Of a DNA stretch of 27,490 nt, positions 7,465-14,843 are shown piece after piece (positions within the stretch are counted from its first letter, which is position 1; the number at the start of each line of letters is the position of its first letter). Source of the DNA: Granulosicoccus sp964594905 (GTDB lineage Bacteria > Pseudomonadota > Gammaproteobacteria > Granulosicoccales > Granulosicoccaceae). Position numbers and translations under genes: made by a program. Location: assembly GCA_964594905.1 (NCBI GenBank), contig CAZQOI010000039.1:1-27490 (forward strand), in the 5' to 3' direction. The notes under the pieces are model-generated. The model ran no database searches. It saw only the letters and a list, made by a program, of their open reading frames with translations, and was not told where the DNA came from.

Positions 7465-10092
7465 ATGTCCCTGCCTGAGAATATTTCCACATCGGATATC
7501 CGCGACCGATTTCTGCAGTTTTTCAAGGAAAACGGGCACGAGATCGTATCGTCCAGTTCGCTAGTGCCCGGCAACGACAAAACCTTGTTGTTTACCAATG
7601 CCGGCATGGTGCAGTTCAAGGACGTTTTTACGGGCGATGAAGTTCGTGACTACAAGCGGGCAACGACGTCTCAGCGCTGTGTTCGTGCTGGCGGCAAGCA
7701 CAACGATCTCGATAATGTGGGTTACACGGCGCGTCATCACACGTTTTTCGAGATGCTCGGCAACTTCAGCTTTGGCGACTATTTCAAGTCAGACGCCATT
7801 AGCTATGCCTGGGATTTCCTGACCGGTGTTCTTGGCTTGCCGGCGGACAAGCTCTGGGTCACTGTCTTTGAAGAGGACGATGAGGCAGAAAAAATATGGG
7901 TTGAAGAAATTGGTGTGCCGGCTGAGCGGGTTATTCGCATAGGTGCAAAAGACAATTTCTGGATGATGGGTGACACCGGACCTTGCGGGCCTTGTTCAGA
8001 AATATTTTTTGACCACGGTGAGGATGTCTGGGGTGGTCCGCCAGGAAGTCCAGAGGAAGATGGTGATCGCTACATCGAAATCTGGAATCTCGTTTTCATG
8101 CAGTTTGATCGATCCGCAGATGGCACGATGACGCCTTTGCCAAAACCCTGTGTCGATACAGGGATGGGTCTGGAGCGCATCGCTGCAGTCTTGCAACATG
8201 TGCACAGTAATTACGAGATAGATCTGTTTGATCGTCTTATCAAAGCCACTGCGAGCGAATTGAGTGTTAGCGATCTTGAATCACCGTCATTAAAGGTGGT
8301 CGCTGATCATCTTCGTTCCTGCGCATTTCTCATTGTCGATGGTGTTCTACCCAGCAATGAAGGCAGGGGGTATGTGCTGCGCCGGATCATTCGACGTGCA
8401 GTTCGTCATGGACATAAACTAGGCGCGACCGAACCGTTCTTTCACAAGTTGGTGAAATCGCTCAGTAAGGAAATGGGCGCTGCCTATCCCGAGCTCAAGG
8501 CCGCAGCCGATACGGTTACCGAGCAGTTGTTACTCGAAGAGCAGCGATTTGCAAAAACCTTGAGTGCGGGTCTTTCCATTCTGGATGATGAGATCTCTCA
8601 GCTGAGTGACACGACAATCCCTGGCAGTGTTGTATTTCGCTTGTATGACACCTACGGCTTTCCTGCCGACCTGACTGCCGATATTGCACGTGAACGTGAG
8701 CTCGAAGTTGATATGCAAGGCTTCGAATCGGATATGGAGCAACAGCGACAGCGTGCCAGGGCAGCCAGTAATTTTGCAAAGGTCGGAATCAACTTACAGA
8801 CGGATGTTGAAACACACTTTGTGGGTTACAGCTCTGACGTCAGTGATGCTCAGGTAGTTGAACTGTATGTTGATGCCAAACCGGTTCAATCCATTGCTGA
8901 TGGACAAGAAGCATTAGTTGTACTCGACAAGACTCCGTTCTATGGCGAGTCTGGCGGGCAGGTGGGTGATACTGGCGAGCTACTGCTCGGTGATGCCAAT
9001 AGCGGTGTTCGCTTTGCGGTAGTGGATACCCAAAAACAAAGAAAGGCATTTGCCCACGCAGGTGCTATGCGTGGTGGCAGTCTCAAGGTTGGCGACACTG
9101 TACATGCAATGATCGATGCGGATCGTCGGCAAGGCATTCGTCAGCATCACTCAGCAACTCATTTGTTACATGGCGCTTTACGTAGTGTGCTTGGTACCCA
9201 TGTCGAGCAAAAAGGCTCATTGGTAAATGATGCTCAACTGCGTTTCGATTTCTCGCACACCGGCGCTATCAGTGATGATGATATTCGTGCAGTTGAACGT
9301 TGGATGGAAAAAGAAGTTCGCGCTAATCACCCTTGCGTGACCAAGGAAATGTCAATGGACGAGGCGGTTGCCGCGGGCGCGATGGCTTTGTTTGGAGAGA
9401 AGTACGGTGATCGGGTGCGCGTGGTGACTCTTGGTGAAAAGTCTGTTGAGTTGTGTGGAGGCACACATGTGTCGGCGACGGGCGAGCTCGGTGGAATCAA
9501 GATAGTGACAGAAGGTGGTGTTGCTGCAGGTGTTCGCCGAATCGAAGCTGTCAGTGGTGCAGCGGCGCTTGAATACGGTCAGCAAACCGAACAACAATTG
9601 ACTTCACTGGCGGCATTGCTGAAAGCACCGCGTCAGGAACTTGAATCAAAAGTTCAACAACTCATCAAGCGTAATCGTGAATTGGGTCGAGAGCTTGAAC
9701 AGGTTCAGGCGAAGATGTCTTCAAGCGCAGGTAAGGATTTGGCGGCTGAAGCTGAGGTAATTGGAAACATCAACGTGTTGTTCAAGCAGATGCCTGATAC
9801 CGATGCGAAAACGCTTCGCACGTTAATGGATCAGCTTCGCCAGGAACTCGGTACCAGTGCCATCGTGCTAGCTGGCGAGAAGGCTGGCAAAGTATCGCTA
9901 ATGGCCACAGTGCACAAGAGTCTTAACGACTCACTTAAGGCCAATGAGCTACTGGGACAAGTGGCGACGGTATTAGGTGGTCGCGGCGGTGGTCGTGCGG
10001 ATATGGCACAAGGTGGCGCCGACTCGCTCGATAACATCGAGGCTGCTTTTGCCACTGGTAAACAGTGGTTAGCCGAGCAGCAGAACTCTTAA
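7465..10092 (+). CDS. alaS: Alanyl-tRNA synthetase
   Basis: AlaRS charges tRNA-Ala and hydrolyses mis-made Ser-tRNA. The 875-residue length is almost that of E. coli (876). From the N-terminus it shows class II motifs (SSSLVPGNDKTLLFTNAGM; HHTFFEMLGNFSFGDYFK near residue 90), the DTGMGLERI motif, the editing-domain zinc ligands HSATHLLH near residue 560 and CGGTH near 663, and a C-terminal C-Ala domain with a helical linker ending in a Gly-rich segment (GGRGGGRADMAQGG). I chose the ATG at 7465, which gives MSLPENISTSDIRDRFLQFF and aligns with the known N-terminus. A TTG at 7447 in frame is unlikely. Gene order recA-recX-alaS is widely conserved. Confidence 0.98.
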   Translation: MSLPENISTSDIRDRFLQFFKENGHEIVSSSSLVPGNDKTLLFTNAGMVQFKDVFTGDEVRDYKRATTSQRCVRAGGKHNDLDNVGYTARHHTFFEMLGNFSFGDYFKSDAISYAWDFLTGVLGLPADKLWVTVFEEDDEAEKIWVEEIGVPAERVIRIGAKDNFWMMGDTGPCGPCSEIFFDHGEDVWGGPPGSPEEDGDRYIEIWNLVFMQFDRSADGTMTPLPKPCVDTGMGLERIAAVLQHVHSNYEIDLFDRLIKATASELSVSDLESPSLKVVADHLRSCAFLIVDGVLPSNEGRGYVLRRIIRRAVRHGHKLGATEPFFHKLVKSLSKEMGAAYPELKAAADTVTEQLLLEEQRFAKTLSAGLSILDDEISQLSDTTIPGSVVFRLYDTYGFPADLTADIARERELEVDMQGFESDMEQQRQRARAASNFAKVGINLQTDVETHFVGYSSDVSDAQVVELYVDAKPVQSIADGQEALVVLDKTPFYGESGGQVGDTGELLLGDANSGVRFAVVDTQKQRKAFAHAGAMRGGSLKVGDTVHAMIDADRRQGIRQHHSATHLLHGALRSVLGTHVEQKGSLVNDAQLRFDFSHTGAISDDDIRAVERWMEKEVRANHPCVTKEMSMDEAVAAGAMALFGEKYGDRVRVVTLGEKSVELCGGTHVSATGELGGIKIVTEGGVAAGVRRIEAVSGAAALEYGQQTEQQLTSLAALLKAPRQELESKVQQLIKRNRELGRELEQVQAKMSSSAGKDLAAEAEVIGNINVLFKQMPDTDAKTLRTLMDQLRQELGTSAIVLAGEKAGKVSLMATVHKSLNDSLKANELLGQVATVLGGRGGGRADMAQGGADSLDNIEAAFATGKQWLAEQQNS

Positions 10093-10121
10093 AATTTACT
10101 GTTACACGAACTTCGAACAGC

Positions 10122-11357
10122 ATGGCATTTCTGGTCAAAAAGTTTGGCGGTACATCCGTCGGCACCGTTGAACGCATACAACGCATAGCGACAGATCTAA
10201 AAGCTGCGCGTGATGCGGGCGACGATATTGTTGTGGTCGTGTCGGCGATGTCAGGCGAGACGAATCGGCTCGTTGGTATGGCGCGCGAGATTAACCCTGC
10301 CGTTGTCGATGTCCGTGAACTTGATGTGTTGTTGTCTACCGGCGAACAGGTCACCATCGCTTTGTTAACGATGGCCTTGAAGGCGTTGGGCTGCGATGCA
10401 CGGTCTTACACGGGTGCTCAAGTCAAAATTGAAACGGACAGCAGTCATTCAAAAGCGCGAATTGCAAATATAGATACCGACAAGATCATGTCCGATATCC
10501 AGGATGGCCGCGTTGTTGTCGTGGCAGGATTTCAGGGTGTTGACGCAGGCGGAAACATTACAACGCTTGGTCGTGGCGGATCTGATACCAGTGCGGTGGC
10601 ATTAGCCGCTGCGCTCAAGTGCGATGAATGTCAGATTTACACTGATGTCGATGGTGTTTATACAACCGATCCCAGAGTGGAAAGTCGTGCCCGCCGATTG
10701 TCACGAATCACGTTTGAGGAAATGCTTGAGATGGCAAGCCTTGGTTCCAAGGTTTTGCAAATCAGGGCTGTTGAATTTGCCGGTAAGTACAATGTTCCAT
10801 TGCGCGTGCTGTCGACATTTGAGCCTGGTGAAGGCACTTTGATTACCTATGATGATGAGGAGAACAAGATGGAGCAGGCGCTGATATCGGGAATCGCTTT
10901 TAATCGCGATGAGGCACAAGTGACAGTTGCTGGTGTGTCTGATAAGCCTGGTACTGCTTACGCCATTCTCGGTCCAATTTCTGATTTGAATATCGAAGTG
11001 GACATGATCATCCAGAACATTGGCGCTGATGAAACCACCGACTTTACCTTTACTGTTCACCGCGACGAGTATCAACGCGTGTTGGAGTTTCTGAATGCAC
11101 GTAAAGATGATCTTGGTGCAAGCACCATTAGTGGTAATGACCGTATTGCAAAACTGTCTATCGTGGGTGTTGGTATGCGTTCACATGCAGGGATAGCCAG
11201 TCGTATGTTCAAGAGTCTGTCAGATATAGGTGTCAACATTCGTTTAATTACCACTTCAGAAATCAAGATATCAGTTGTTATCGACGAAAAATTTCTTGAG
11301 CTAGGTGTGCGTGCCCTTCACGAAGAATTTGAACTTGCAGATCCCGAGGCCGAGTAA
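10122..11357 (+). CDS. lysC: Aspartate kinase, monofunctional (lysine-sensitive type)
   Basis: Aspartokinase phosphorylates aspartate, the first step to lysine, threonine, methionine and diaminopimelate. The 411-residue length matches the Pseudomonas-type enzyme. The catalytic N-terminus has KFGGTSVG at residues 7-14 and the segments LDVLLSTGEQVT, GRGGSDTSAVALAAAL and DVDGVYTTDPR. The C-terminal third (from about residue 265) holds two ACT domains, the site of feedback inhibition by end products. I chose the ATG at 10122 (MAFLVKKFGG); an upstream TTG-type extension overlapping alaS has no support. An internal Shine-Dalgarno plus ATG at 10869 probably makes a separate regulatory subunit. It sits 29 bp behind alaS, as in pseudomonads. 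Confidence 0.97.
   Translation: MAFLVKKFGGTSVGTVERIQRIATDLKAARDAGDDIVVVVSAMSGETNRLVGMAREINPAVVDVRELDVLLSTGEQVTIALLTMALKALGCDARSYTGAQVKIETDSSHSKARIANIDTDKIMSDIQDGRVVVVAGFQGVDAGGNITTLGRGGSDTSAVALAAALKCDECQIYTDVDGVYTTDPRVESRARRLSRITFEEMLEMASLGSKVLQIRAVEFAGKYNVPLRVLSTFEPGEGTLITYDDEENKMEQALISGIAFNRDEAQVTVAGVSDKPGTAYAILGPISDLNIEVDMIIQNIGADETTDFTFTVHRDEYQRVLEFLNARKDDLGASTISGNDRIAKLSIVGVGMRSHAGIASRMFKSLSDIGVNIRLITTSEIKISVVIDEKFLELGVRALHEEFELADPEAE
10857..10862 (+). promoter_or_regulatory. Internal Shine-Dalgarno GAGGAG in lysC
   Basis: GAGGAG is placed 6 bases before an in-frame ATG at 10869. The spacing is ideal for initiation at the boundary between the catalytic and ACT domains. Confidence 0.6.
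10869..11357 (+). CDS. Probable internal-start product of lysC: aspartokinase beta (regulatory) subunit
   Basis: From the ATG at 10869 the lysC frame would yield a 162-residue protein made only of the two ACT domains, starting MEQALISGIAFNRDEAQVTV. Known alpha2beta2 aspartokinases of Bacillus and Corynebacterium make their beta subunit from an internal start at this same position, with very similar opening residues (ME-x-A-V/I-L-x-G). The ATG here has a GAGGAG site 6 bases upstream. Family knowledge plus the visible RBS make this likely. Whether both products accumulate cannot be seen from sequence. Confidence 0.55.
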   Translation: MEQALISGIAFNRDEAQVTVAGVSDKPGTAYAILGPISDLNIEVDMIIQNIGADETTDFTFTVHRDEYQRVLEFLNARKDDLGASTISGNDRIAKLSIVGVGMRSHAGIASRMFKSLSDIGVNIRLITTSEIKISVVIDEKFLELGVRALHEEFELADPEAE

Positions 11358-11401
11358 ATCTAACCATTCGTTAATTTCATTGTTAGAAAACATTGGCAAC
11401 T

Positions 11402-11441
11402 GTTTCGTGTCGTTAACCAAGTGACGACACTATGGCGAAAC
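11402..11441 (+). terminator. Stem-loop downstream of lysC, possible terminator without U tract
   Basis: GTGTCGT (11407-11413) pairs with ACGACAC (11424-11430) around a 10-base loop. An outer GTTTCG/CGAAAC (11402-11407 and 11436-11441) could extend it past a bulge. It starts 45 bp after the lysC stop. No T run follows, so intrinsic termination is uncertain. Confidence 0.35.
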
Positions 11442-11507
11442 ATTCATGATTCATTTAGGTAGTTTCACCTAGGCGTCAGATCAATTTCTGGTCACAACGT
11501 GTCGGGA

Positions 11508-11542
11508 CTGTAAATTTTGAGGTGTCAGTCAAAACTTTACAG
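11508..11542. other. 13-bp inverted repeat in the csrA leader
   Basis: CTGTAAATTTTGA (11508-11520) is complementary to TCAAAACTTTACAG (11529-11542) apart from one bulged base, with an 8-base loop. No T run follows. It may be an operator-like palindrome or an RNA hairpin in the csrA 5' region. Confidence 0.45.
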
Positions 11543-11715
11543 CTCCGCGGCCGTCATATTTGCCATACTCTGAAAAATTAGTTGTTGGCGATTCTTTGGA
11601 TCACCATCAGCTATTTTTTTTGTCATTTGTATGGTCTCTGAAGTGATCCTTCACTAGACCCTGATGCCGGTTTAACGAGCCTGCATGTTGGAAATTCTTA
11701 AGGGAGAAAGAAAAG

Positions 11716-11973
11716 ATGTTGATATTGACGAGGAGAGTCGGCGAAACTTTGATGATTGGTGACGAGGTTACAGTCACCGTTCTCGGGGTCAAGGGCAATC
11801 AGGTCAGGATCGGGGTGAATGCACCCAAGGAAGTTTCAGTTCACCGCGAGGAAATCTACGAGCGCATCAAAAAAGAGCAGGCCGGTGAAGATCGTGTAGA
11901 GCAGATGAGTTCTGTCGCTAGCGGTCAGTCTGACGAAAAATATGTCGTAACTCAAGAAGGTAAACGCGCTTAG
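11716..11973 (+). CDS. csrA: Carbon storage regulator CsrA (long C-terminal tail)
   Basis: CsrA is a dimeric RNA-binding protein that binds GGA motifs in mRNA leaders and controls carbon flux, motility and biofilm genes. The first 48 residues (MLILTRRVGETLMIGDEVTV onward) match E. coli CsrA essentially residue for residue, including the RNA-contacting R44 in SVHREEIY. The protein is 85 residues against 61 in E. coli: a 24-residue hydrophilic tail rich in Ser, Gln, Glu and Lys follows the C-terminal helix. A Shine-Dalgarno (AAGGGAG) lies 9 bases before the ATG and contains a GGA, with a second GGA 13 bases upstream, so CsrA may repress its own translation. The two tRNA genes follow, as in E. 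coli and Pseudomonas. Confidence 0.97.
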   Translation: MLILTRRVGETLMIGDEVTVTVLGVKGNQVRIGVNAPKEVSVHREEIYERIKKEQAGEDRVEQMSSVASGQSDEKYVVTQEGKRA

Positions 11974-11976
11974 CGC

Positions 11977-12005
11977 TTGACCTATTACCACCTTCCGACC
12001 ATAAT
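11977..12005 (+). promoter_or_regulatory. Sigma-70 promoter of the tRNA-Arg/tRNA-Ser pair
   Basis: TTGACC (11977-11982) and CATAAT (12000-12005) are separated by the ideal 17 bp, each one base away from consensus. The predicted start is near 12012, about 12 bases before the tRNA-Arg. It is the best promoter match I found in the window, as expected for a stable RNA operon. Confidence 0.78.
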
Positions 12006-12024
12006 TCTCTGGTTGCAAAACGCC

Positions 12025-12101
12025 GCGCCCGTAGCTCAGCTGGATAGAGTACCTGGCTACGAACCAGGCGGTCGGAGGTTCGAATCCTTCCGGGCGCGCC
12101 A
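12025..12101 (+). tRNA. tRNA-Arg (anticodon ACG)
   Basis: A 77-nt cloverleaf. The acceptor stem GCGCCCG (12025-12031) pairs with CGGGCGC (12091-12097), followed by discriminator G and encoded CCA (12099-12101). The D arm is GCTCAGCTGGATAGAGT and the anticodon stem is CCTGG/CCAGG around CTACGAA, giving ACG at 12059-12061 (read as ICG after deamination, decoding CGU/CGC/CGA). The T arm is GGAGG-TTCGAAT-CCTTC with one G-U pair. It lies directly downstream of csrA. Confidence 0.98.
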
Positions 12102-12168
12102 TCTTGCAACAACCTGAAGTTTCGTTCCGCGACGTGTCGAGTAAAACACTATAGTGGGCGGCAGGTAC

Positions 12169-12260
12169 GGAGAGGTGGCCGAGTGGCTGAAGGCGCTCCC
12201 CTGCTAAGGGAGTATACGTTTTAAAGCGTATCGAGGGTTCGAATCCCTCTCTCTCCGCCA
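12169..12260 (+). tRNA. tRNA-Ser (anticodon GCT)
   Basis: A 92-nt class II tRNA with a long variable arm. The acceptor GGAGAGG (12169-12175) pairs with TCTCTCC (12250-12256, one G-U), then discriminator G and encoded CCA. The anticodon stem CTCCC/GGGAG holds the loop CTGCTAA, giving GCT at 12203-12205 (AGC/AGU codons). The variable arm forms TATACG...CGTAT. The T arm is GAGGG-TTCGAAT-CCCTC. It is separated from tRNA-Arg by 67 bp and probably co-transcribed. Confidence 0.98.
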
Positions 12261-12308
12261 TATTCATACTGGCCTTTAGTGCGCCTAACCGGATTGTTTA
12301 AACGTCAA

Positions 12309-13259
12309 ATGAAGGGCTTTCGTCTGGTAGGTGATGTGGGTGGTACAAACGCCCGGTTTGCCTTACTGGATGAACAAAACCGTCCACAACAGATAAAGAT
12401 CCTGCCGACTGCGGATTACCCAAGTCTGTTAGATGCTATTCAGACTTATCTGGACGGTGAGCGAATTTCAGATGTTGGTTCCGCTGCCATTGCCGTGGCT
12501 AATCCTTTACTCGGCGATGTCATGAAAATGACCAACAACGCCTGGCAATTCTCGATCACTGAAACCGAGAAAGCGCTGGGGCTCGAAAAGCTGCATGTTG
12601 TCAATGACTTCAACGCGCTCGCGCGAGCGGTTCCGCACCTGGATGATTCAGACATCATCAAGTTCGGTGGCGGCGCAGCAAAATCCAATGCCGCCATCGC
12701 TGTCATTGGACCTGGTACTGGATTGGGTGTCTCAGGTTTGGTCCCGTGTGGCAAGCACTATGCGTCGCTGCAAGGTGAGGGTGGTCATGTGTCTCTTGGA
12801 GTCCGAACGCCAAGAGAAATTGCCGTGCACGGGGTGTTAAAAAAACAGTTTGGTCATGTCTCCGCCGAGCGCGTACTGTCCGGGCCCGGGTTGATCAATC
12901 TGGTTGGCGCATTACGCACAGTAGACGGCCTTGAACCCCTTGAACTAACGCCTTCGGAGATCACGGAGCGAGCTTGTAGTGGTGCTGATCCTTTGTGCGC
13001 AGAAGCCGTGCAGATATTTTGTGAGCTTCTGGGCTCTTGTGCCGGTAATCTCGTGTTGTCGCTCGGCGCTGAAGGTGGTGTCTATATCGGCGGCGGCATA
13101 GCGCCAAAGCTTGGTCAGACCTTCATCGAGTCGGGTTTTCGTGAGCAATTTGAGGCCAAGGGGCGAATGCGTCACTATCTGGAGAAAATTCCGAGCTTTA
13201 TGATCACTTCACCTCACCCGGCGCTGCTTGGCGTGGCTCAGGTTTTCACTGACACTTGA
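12309..13259 (+). CDS. glk: Glucokinase
   Basis: This 316-residue protein is an ATP-dependent glucokinase of the bacterial Glk (non-ROK) family, making glucose-6-phosphate for glycolysis or the Entner-Doudoroff route. The N-terminal phosphate-binding motif is GDVGGTNARFALLD (residues about 8-21). The substrate region has VVNDFNALARA, then GPGTGLGVSGL and EGGHVSLG. The second nucleotide-binding motif is GGVYIGGGIAPKL near residue 260. Length is close to E. coli Glk (321). I chose the ATG at 12309, since its N-terminus (MKGFRLVGDVGGTNAR) aligns with the E. coli start; a GTG at 12279 would add ten residues without support. It follows tRNA-Ser by 48 bp with no visible terminator. Confidence 0.96.
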   Translation: MKGFRLVGDVGGTNARFALLDEQNRPQQIKILPTADYPSLLDAIQTYLDGERISDVGSAAIAVANPLLGDVMKMTNNAWQFSITETEKALGLEKLHVVNDFNALARAVPHLDDSDIIKFGGGAAKSNAAIAVIGPGTGLGVSGLVPCGKHYASLQGEGGHVSLGVRTPREIAVHGVLKKQFGHVSAERVLSGPGLINLVGALRTVDGLEPLELTPSEITERACSGADPLCAEAVQIFCELLGSCAGNLVLSLGAEGGVYIGGGIAPKLGQTFIESGFREQFEAKGRMRHYLEKIPSFMITSPHPALLGVAQVFTDT

Positions 13260-13328
13260 AATAATCCAAAGCCGCACGCACCTTACTGTTGAGGTCGGGC
13301 ATGTGCCTGGCTAAATCGGGAGACTTTT

Positions 13329-13766
13329 ATGCGAGCTCAAGGCTTTGAACAATTTCTGGATGCCGATACCCTGAAGCGTATCCAAAACGAATTTGGGCGA
13401 TTTCTCGAAGGCGACTGGGCGCGAGATTTCAAACGCCAACATGCACCTGCTGGTCAATGGTACCCGCATGCTGATGTGTCCATGAACGAAACTGAGTTCA
13501 CAGTCCTGATGGACGTGCCTGGAGTTGCGGCAGACGCGATCAAGGTGACGGTTCAAAAAGGCGTTCTGACTATTTCAGGTAATCGCGAGCCATCATCGAG
13601 CACGCATAGTGATAGACCTTCGGGTCAGTTTCATCGCCAGTTCACATTGCCCGATGGCGCAGATGAAAGTGCCATCAATGCCAGTAGTGAACACGGCGTG
13701 CTTACGGTTACTGTTGCACTGTCAGAGTTATCAACAGGCGCGCGTACCATTGTTGTCAATGGCTGA
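13329..13766 (+). CDS. Small heat shock protein, Hsp20/alpha-crystallin family
   Basis: Hsp20 proteins are ATP-independent holdases that bind unfolding proteins. The 145-residue protein has a short N-terminal arm, then an alpha-crystallin domain from about residue 40 to 135. The ADVSMNETEFTVLMDVPGV strand opens the domain; VQKGVLTISGNRE and the typical EHGVLTVTVAL strand follow. The C-terminal tail ends in TIVVNG, in place of the I-x-I/V anchor. A good GGGAG Shine-Dalgarno lies 6 bases before the ATG. CTTGAAA at 13255-13261, over the glk stop, resembles a sigma-32 -35 element, but I find no matching -10, so heat-shock promoter control is unproven. The gene lies 69 bp behind glk. Confidence 0.94.
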   Translation: MRAQGFEQFLDADTLKRIQNEFGRFLEGDWARDFKRQHAPAGQWYPHADVSMNETEFTVLMDVPGVAADAIKVTVQKGVLTISGNREPSSSTHSDRPSGQFHRQFTLPDGADESAINASSEHGVLTVTVALSELSTGARTIVVNG

Positions 13767-13793
13767 TGAGGTCTTAATTCAAGCTACCAATTT

Positions 13794-14666
13794 TTAAATC
13801 GGTGGCCTGAGATCTTCAAAGCGATCGGCGATATTCGATACGATGTTGTCGCAGTTTGCGCCTCCGGCGTCGCCGCTTGCCGCACCCGTCTCGAGATCGT
13901 AGTCACATCTGAAAATGCCGGTCAGCATGGACGGGTTATTCTCGATGCGTAATCGCGTACCTTCAATGGCATAAAAAATTTCAGCGCCTGCTACCGGTTG
14001 TGGGCGTTCTGGAACAAACACATCGGTGTTGTCGGGGGTGTCTGGTATCACGAATGTTGTCGGCACACTGATTCGCGCTTGTCTTATAACGCAGTCAATG
14101 GCGTTGCCATTGGACAAACTGGATCGACAAAGACTGGTATCGAAAAAACTTGCACTTTCGACGCGGTTAGGACTGTTGCCCGTGACCAATGCCTGTTCGC
14201 AATCAATCATCGTCAAGGCCTCTCCAAGCGCTGGATTGAAGTCACCCAGACAGATGTTTTGCTGCTCGCTCAAGGTGACACCGGAACTCAGGCGTTGATT
14301 AAGATCGACAAGAGTGAGTTCGATTTGCCAGCCGATACCATCAATCAGGCGAGCTAGATTGGAGTTTTCATCCACCATGGGAATCAGCAAAGGCGGATCG
14401 TTGGATTCTATCGGCGGTTGCGGTGTGCTTGGTTCGGCAGGCTCCACTGGAGCGTTGGGTTCTGAAGGTTCAGTAGGTACGGTGGGTTCTGTGGGTATGG
14501 TGGGTTCCGTGGGTTCAATTGGTTCACCAGGCAGATCATTGACGGGATTGTCAGCCAGTGCCGTCGGTTCATCGTTGGACGATGAACTGCACGCGGAAAT
14601 CATCCCAGCGAGCAGAATGAAAACCAAAGCTGTTTGGCTGCCTGACTGTATTTTTGCTGGCTTCAT
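13794..14666 (-). CDS. Lipoprotein with Pro/Glu/Thr repeat linker, function unknown
   Basis: I do not recognise a family. The start at 14666 gives a 290-residue protein with a lipoprotein signal: MKPAKIQSGSQ, a hydrophobic core, and lipobox ISAC with the lipidated Cys at residue 26, followed by a Ser/Asn/Asp linker (SSSSNDE) consistent with outer-membrane sorting. Residues about 48-86 are an imperfect six-residue Pro-Glu-Pro-Thr repeat (EPTEPT, IPTEPT, VPTEPS and variants), probably an extended spacer. The globular C-terminal 200 residues contain six Cys, possibly three disulfides. A longer frame from 14744 would add 26 residues before the signal and is unlikely. It converges with hsp20 (27 bp apart) and is divergent from folD. 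Confidence 0.85.
   Translation of the reverse strand: MKPAKIQSGSQTALVFILLAGMISACSSSSNDEPTALADNPVNDLPGEPIEPTEPTIPTEPTVPTEPSEPNAPVEPAEPSTPQPPIESNDPPLLIPMVDENSNLARLIDGIGWQIELTLVDLNQRLSSGVTLSEQQNICLGDFNPALGEALTMIDCEQALVTGNSPNRVESASFFDTSLCRSSLSNGNAIDCVIRQARISVPTTFVIPDTPDNTDVFVPERPQPVAGAEIFYAIEGTRLRIENNPSMLTGIFRCDYDLETGAASGDAGGANCDNIVSNIADRFEDLRPPI
14412..14516 (-). repeat. Imperfect 18-bp tandem repeat in the lipoprotein gene
   Basis: About five degenerate 18-bp units encode the six-residue PxEPT-like repeat of the lipoprotein linker. On the plus strand it reads as G/T-rich units such as GGTGGGTTCTGTGGGT. Such tracts can change copy number by slippage, always in frame here as the unit is a multiple of three. 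Confidence 0.7.
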
Positions 14667-14830
14667 AAGCGTGGATCGACAACGTGCAGGGAGGAGTAAA
14701 CCATACCGGGTCGTGGCGGTTTCGCACAAGGTTCTCACATTCACCTATCCCAATCGACAGATTGCTGCGCAAAAGCGGCTTGCAACGTGATCTAATGCGC
14801 GTGCCAGCGTCATCGACGAACGCAATCGCC

Positions 14831-14835
14831 AGGAG
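14831..14835 (+). promoter_or_regulatory. Shine-Dalgarno AGGAG for the TTG start of folD
   Basis: AGGAG lies 8 bases before TTG at 14844. No ATG or GTG near this point would give a plausible FolD N-terminus, so this site decides the start. Confidence 0.75.
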
Positions 14836-14843
14836 AGAACAAG

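Larger units (their letters stand above)
11358..11715. other. 358-bp non-coding region between lysC and csrA
   Basis: No credible coding sequence lies here. It holds two inverted repeats (11402-11441 and 11508-11542), a T8 run near 11615-11622 without a good stem before it, and the csrA leader with two GGA motifs near the start codon (11690-11692 and 11703-11705). csrA promoters must be here, but I could not place a confident -35/-10 pair. The long leader fits the multi-promoter, autoregulated csrA of E. coli. Confidence 0.6.

Noticed and set aside
11581..11622. Rho-independent terminator ending in the T8 run in the lysC-csrA spacer
   Set aside because: The only stem in front of the T run (TGGCGAT/ATCACCA) has a C-A mismatch and lies several bases away from the T run.
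12147..12156. 10-bp palindrome CACTATAGTG between the two tRNA genes
   Set aside because: It is short and without a loop, spacing or neighbour that would mark a site; chance is likely.
11836..12267. 143-residue minus-strand frame with EREGFEPSIRF and RPEGFEPPTAWF segments
   Set aside because: These segments are the antisense translation of the tRNA-Ser and tRNA-Arg T arms, a well-known spurious gene. It also runs antisense into csrA.
13255..13328. Sigma-32 promoter for hsp20 starting at CTTGAAA
   Set aside because: Only the -35-like box is visible; no CCCCAT-like -10 at the right distance.
14314..14790. 158-residue plus-strand frame rich in Gly/Ser/Val repeats
   Set aside because: It is the opposite-strand reading of the Pro/Glu repeat of the lipoprotein gene. 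The lipoprotein frame has a signal and lipobox; this one has no RBS or family.
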